Assembly: GCA_035531075.1 (NCBI GenBank)
Contig: DATKTO010000038.1
Location: forward strand, 62,001-126,000
Direction of reading: 5' to 3'
DNA length: 64,000 nt
Origin: 39-52-133 sp035531075
Lineage (GTDB): Bacteria; Pseudomonadota; Gammaproteobacteria; Burkholderiales; Gallionellaceae
Made by a program: the position numbers and the translations under genes. Below are positions 61,870 through 64,000 of this stretch, piece by piece. The notes under the pieces are model-generated. The model saw only the letters and a list, made by a program, of their open reading frames with translations. It made no database searches and was not told where the DNA came from. The stretch's first letter is position 1; every line of letters begins with the position of its first letter.

Positions 61870-63140
61870 AATTCTTCTCCCAATAATTTTTCTATCTGTG
61901 CCAGGCCGGTTTGTGCCTGCACTTGAGCGTTCAATATATCCATGCGGGCTTTCAGGATTTGCCGCTGCGCGTCCAGCAGCGTGGCAAAGTCCAGTTTGCC
62001 GTTCTGATAGCCAATATAGGCTGCCTGCAGTGTGGCTTCGGCCTGCGGCAGCAGGCTGCTGCTGGTGAGTGTTTCGATGTGGCGCGCCGCTGCCAGTGCG
62101 GAAACATTGTCAGCCAGTTCGCCCAGTAACTGGCTGGCTGCAGCTTCCTTGCGTGACCTCGCCACGGCCAGCAAGTTTTCTGCTTCGCGTTCCTGTGAGC
62201 GGCGTGCACCCTGCTGCAACGGAATGTTGAATTCCAGCATCAGTTCCCACGCGGTGATTTCTCCCCCGGTCTGGGTTGATCCCACCCCCAGCGTAAAATC
62301 GGGATAGCGATTCTTTAGGGCCAGACTGCGCCCTTTATCCGCCGCGACCAGTTGCGCTTCCAGCGTATACAGTTGCGGGTTGTTGTTGCGCATGCGTTCG
62401 GCCAGCACGGCAAATTCAAGCAGGGCAGGGGCGGGTATCGTGCGCAGGCGCTGCGGCTCGGCCAGCGCGGCAAATGGTTCGCGTTGTAACAGGATATTCA
62501 GACGTGTCATGCTGTGATGGCGTTCGGTTTCCAGCATCGCCAGATCGCGGCGCAGGCCGGTCTGCTCGACCTGCGCGCGTATCACATCCTGCTGCGGCGC
62601 CAGCCCGGTGGCGTAGCGCGATTTTGCGATGTGCTCCAGGTCCAGGGTCAGGTCCAGCATTTCCTGAGTCAGATGCAGGCTGCGGCTCAGCACATAGTAT
62701 TGCGCAAAATCCGTTTTGACCCTTGTCGACAGTTCCGTCCAGGTCGTGTTTTTACGGCCCTGCGCCTGATTGGTTTCCGCCTCGGCGATATCGTGTTTCA
62801 GGTCGCGCTTGCCCCAGACAGGCAGTGGCTGCATCACGCGGTAGTAGGTGCTGCCTACCTGGCTGGGCAGCAGGCTGGGCGCTGCACCCGACATTTTGTT
62901 AGTAAAATCCTGTAGCGAGATGCGGAAAGTCGGATCGGGCAGAGCGCCTGAGGAATCCAAACGCTGCGCGGCAGCATCCGCTTCCAGGCTGGCACTGGCC
63001 AGCTCTGCATTATGCTGTCGCACCAGTAGCAGCAGGCTTTCCACATCCGCTCCGGGGGGTTGCACAGGCTCTATCGCCCGCGCCGGCAAGGCGGCCAAGG
63101 ACAGTAGACATAAAATAGTACTGAATTTCGTTCCCATCAT
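61866..63140 (-). CDS. cusC: Outer-membrane factor CusC (TolC family)
   Basis: A roughly 424-residue outer-membrane channel subunit with signal peptide (FSTILCLLSLAALPARA). Helical hairpins such as LLLLVRQHNAELASASLEAD and SRYATGLAPQQDVIRAQVEQ, and the second-half YIGYQNGKLDFATLLDAQRQ, are TolC-type. ATG 63140 or 63137 follow GGAG at good spacing; the in-frame extension up to 63239 has no ribosome site. First gene of cusCBA. It lacks the lipid-anchor Cys of E. coli CusC. Confidence 0.92.
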   Translation of the reverse strand: MMGTKFSTILCLLSLAALPARAIEPVQPPGADVESLLLLVRQHNAELASASLEADAAAQRLDSSGALPDPTFRISLQDFTNKMSGAAPSLLPSQVGSTYYRVMQPLPVWGKRDLKHDIAEAETNQAQGRKNTTWTELSTRVKTDFAQYYVLSRSLHLTQEMLDLTLDLEHIAKSRYATGLAPQQDVIRAQVEQTGLRRDLAMLETERHHSMTRLNILLQREPFAALAEPQRLRTIPAPALLEFAVLAERMRNNNPQLYTLEAQLVAADKGRSLALKNRYPDFTLGVGSTQTGGEITAWELMLEFNIPLQQGARRSQEREAENLLAVARSRKEAAASQLLGELADNVSALAAARHIETLTSSSLLPQAEATLQAAYIGYQNGKLDFATLLDAQRQILKARMDILNAQVQAQTGLAQIEKLLGEEL

Positions 63141-63252
63141 GATTCTCCAAATTTGCCGCTGGGCATGGCCCAGCACGGCAGAAGTATTGCGAGACATCAG
63201 CGCATGACCCGACACTCTGCATCGGGCAGGGTGGGCCATGCGCGGGGAACTT

Positions 63253-63636
63253 TTAAATCAGGAAGGAGCAGTAACGGATGGACAGGGGCGGGCCGGTATT
63301 CAACGGCAACAGCGAGTACTGAACACTCTGTGTTTTGTGCCGGGATATTGGCAATGCGACATGCAAAACAATTTCGTCGGATTGCACTGCCGCCAGATGT
63401 AGCTGGTCCAGATTAACCTGATCGGCTTGGGTACAGTGCATCAAACATTCGTTGGCATTGAGTTTGGCCGCCTCATGACAAGGCATATGCTCGACCACAG
63501 TCTCCATCGACAAGGCCCGCACCGCGCTGGCGCCAGGTGCAACGCAGGCATGCGCGGCAAGAATTCCCTGCGCGAACAGTGCCGCAGCCAGCATCAGCCG
63601 GCTTATCCACCTGGATTTGCGTTGTGTCATTTTCAT
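63253..63636 (-). CDS. Small secreted His/Cys/Met-rich protein upstream of cusCBA
   Basis: About 127 residues. The N-terminus (WISRLMLAAALFAQGILAAHA) is a signal peptide. The mature part carries CVAPGASAVRALSMETVVEH, then MPCHEAAKLNANECLMHCTQ, a cluster of Met, Cys and His that could bind copper. I do not recognise a firm family; it resembles DUF2946-like proteins that often lie before heavy-metal RND operons. The start may be ATG 63636 or 63630; no clear ribosome site is visible. Confidence 0.7.
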   Translation of the reverse strand: MKMTQRKSRWISRLMLAAALFAQGILAAHACVAPGASAVRALSMETVVEHMPCHEAAKLNANECLMHCTQADQVNLDQLHLAAVQSDEIVLHVALPISRHKTQSVQYSLLPLNTGPPLSIRYCSFLI

Positions 63637-63732
63637 AAAAAAGCTAATGTTCTCCAAGCAATGCATTTATATCGGTCAAACATTTTTTTTAAATTACATC
63701 GGATAAATGGCATAGGCAATACGCATAATCCT

Positions 63733-64000
63733 TTATTTATCAGATGCAGTCTCTTCAGCAACAATCTTTTCCAGCGTGGCCACAAATTCATCTACCGGCT
63801 GCCCGCCAATAAATCTGTATTTGTCATTGATAATGAAGGTTGGCACCGAATGAATACCCATTGCCAGGTATTTGGCCTCCTCTTCGCGCACTTCATGTGC
63901 AAAGCGATCAGAATCCAATATTTTTCTGGCTTCGTCTGCCGGCAAACCCGCCTTTGCCGCCGCCCTAACCAGCGCTTCAGCATTTCCCGGATTGCCGCCG
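63733..64000 (-). CDS. DsbA/FrnE-family oxidoreductase, 3' part
   Basis: The frame is open from the right window edge to the TAA at 63733, about 88 residues. GGNPGNAEALVRAAAKAGLP and VREEEAKYLAMGIHSVPTFI (with the cis-Pro of a thioredoxin fold) followed by INDKYRFIGGQPVDEFVATL match the C-terminal half of the FrnE-like DsbA family. The active-site CxxC is beyond the window. Confidence 0.88.
   Translation of the reverse strand, partial: GGNPGNAEALVRAAAKAGLPADEARKILDSDRFAHEVREEEAKYLAMGIHSVPTFIINDKYRFIGGQPVDEFVATLEKIVAEETASDK

Noticed and set aside
60421..61926. Long 501-residue plus-strand frame opposite cusB
   Set aside because: It is the antisense of cusB, which has full family motifs; the plus-strand product is His/Ala-rich with no recognisable domain.

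Overview
The window looks like chromosome of a Gram-negative betaproteobacterium. The order ruvX-yqgE beside a pilGHIJ-chpA chemosensory cluster, glnA followed by a DUF4124 gene and ntrBC, an EPS-type MarR regulator in front of manC, and trkA/trkH beside an inositol-phosphatase gene all fit the Nitrosomonadales, perhaps a Gallionellaceae-like iron or nitrogen lithotroph. That placement is inference from gene order and protein style; no rRNA or other lineage marker is present. I saw no tRNA, rRNA or CRISPR array.

Layout. (1) 1-13.9 kb, minus strand: a surface-sugar locus. From upstream to downstream it has an EPS-type MarR regulator, manC, gmd and fcl (GDP-mannose to GDP-fucose), then a tightly overlapping set that reads as a full CMP-legionaminic acid pathway (legB, legC, legH, legI, legG, ptmE, ptmF, legF, an O-acetyltransferase-like gene, ptmA) and an unrecognised gene cut by the left edge. 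(2) 14-21 kb, plus strand: a GT9 glycosyltransferase, waaA (Kdo transferase), a RAYT transposase broken by one amber codon and surrounded by REP palindromes, and the dTDP-rhamnose genes rfbBDAC. (3) 21-29 kb: a TolC-family gene, pcm, a TPP riboswitch with thiC, two small cysteine-rich protein genes, uppP, a rhodanese and a CDF metal transporter. (4) 29-35.5 kb: the nitrogen regulon core, glnA with a sigma-54 promoter, a DUF4124 gene, ntrB, ntrC, then a TraF-like outer-membrane barrel. (5) 35.6-42.8 kb, minus strand: xth and a DUF4124-glutaredoxin gene enclosed by a long inverted repeat, prlC, a non-catalytic pyrC', pyrB, ruvX and yqgE. (6) 42.9-51.8 kb, minus strand: the type IV pilus chemosensory system, with a 1893-residue ChpA/PilL, PilJ, PilI, PilH and PilG. 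(7) 52-56.3 kb: trkH, trkA, an inositol-phosphatase family gene and a thioredoxin-like gene. (8) 56.4-64 kb: rsmE, a 4-oxalocrotonate tautomerase with a TTG start, a CusCBA-type copper/silver efflux operon, a His/Cys/Met-rich small secreted protein and the end of a DsbA-family gene.

The most distinctive feature at the genome scale is the load of dispersed repeats. A GTGCG palindrome family (core GGTGCGTGGGACGCACC) occurs at more than a dozen intergenic sites and brackets the RAYT gene on both sides, so it is very probably that transposase's REP substrate. A second family (TTCGACAGGCTCAG) occurs as inverted pairs, and one pair has been absorbed into the 3' end of a glycosyltransferase gene. 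A third palindrome (ATTCCCGC-loop-GCGGGAAT) sits in frame inside gmd and encodes a surface loop. A fourth, about 94 bp long plus a GTAGGTCGGG palindrome, lies in opposite orientations on either side of the xth/glutaredoxin pair.

Most of the genes are ordinary housekeeping genes of known families. I did not find a clearly new defence or mobile system. The best candidates for something undescribed are the truncated left-edge gene, the REP/RAYT landscape with repeats domesticated into proteins, the inverted-repeat cassette, and a structured transcript candidate after the TraF-like gene.
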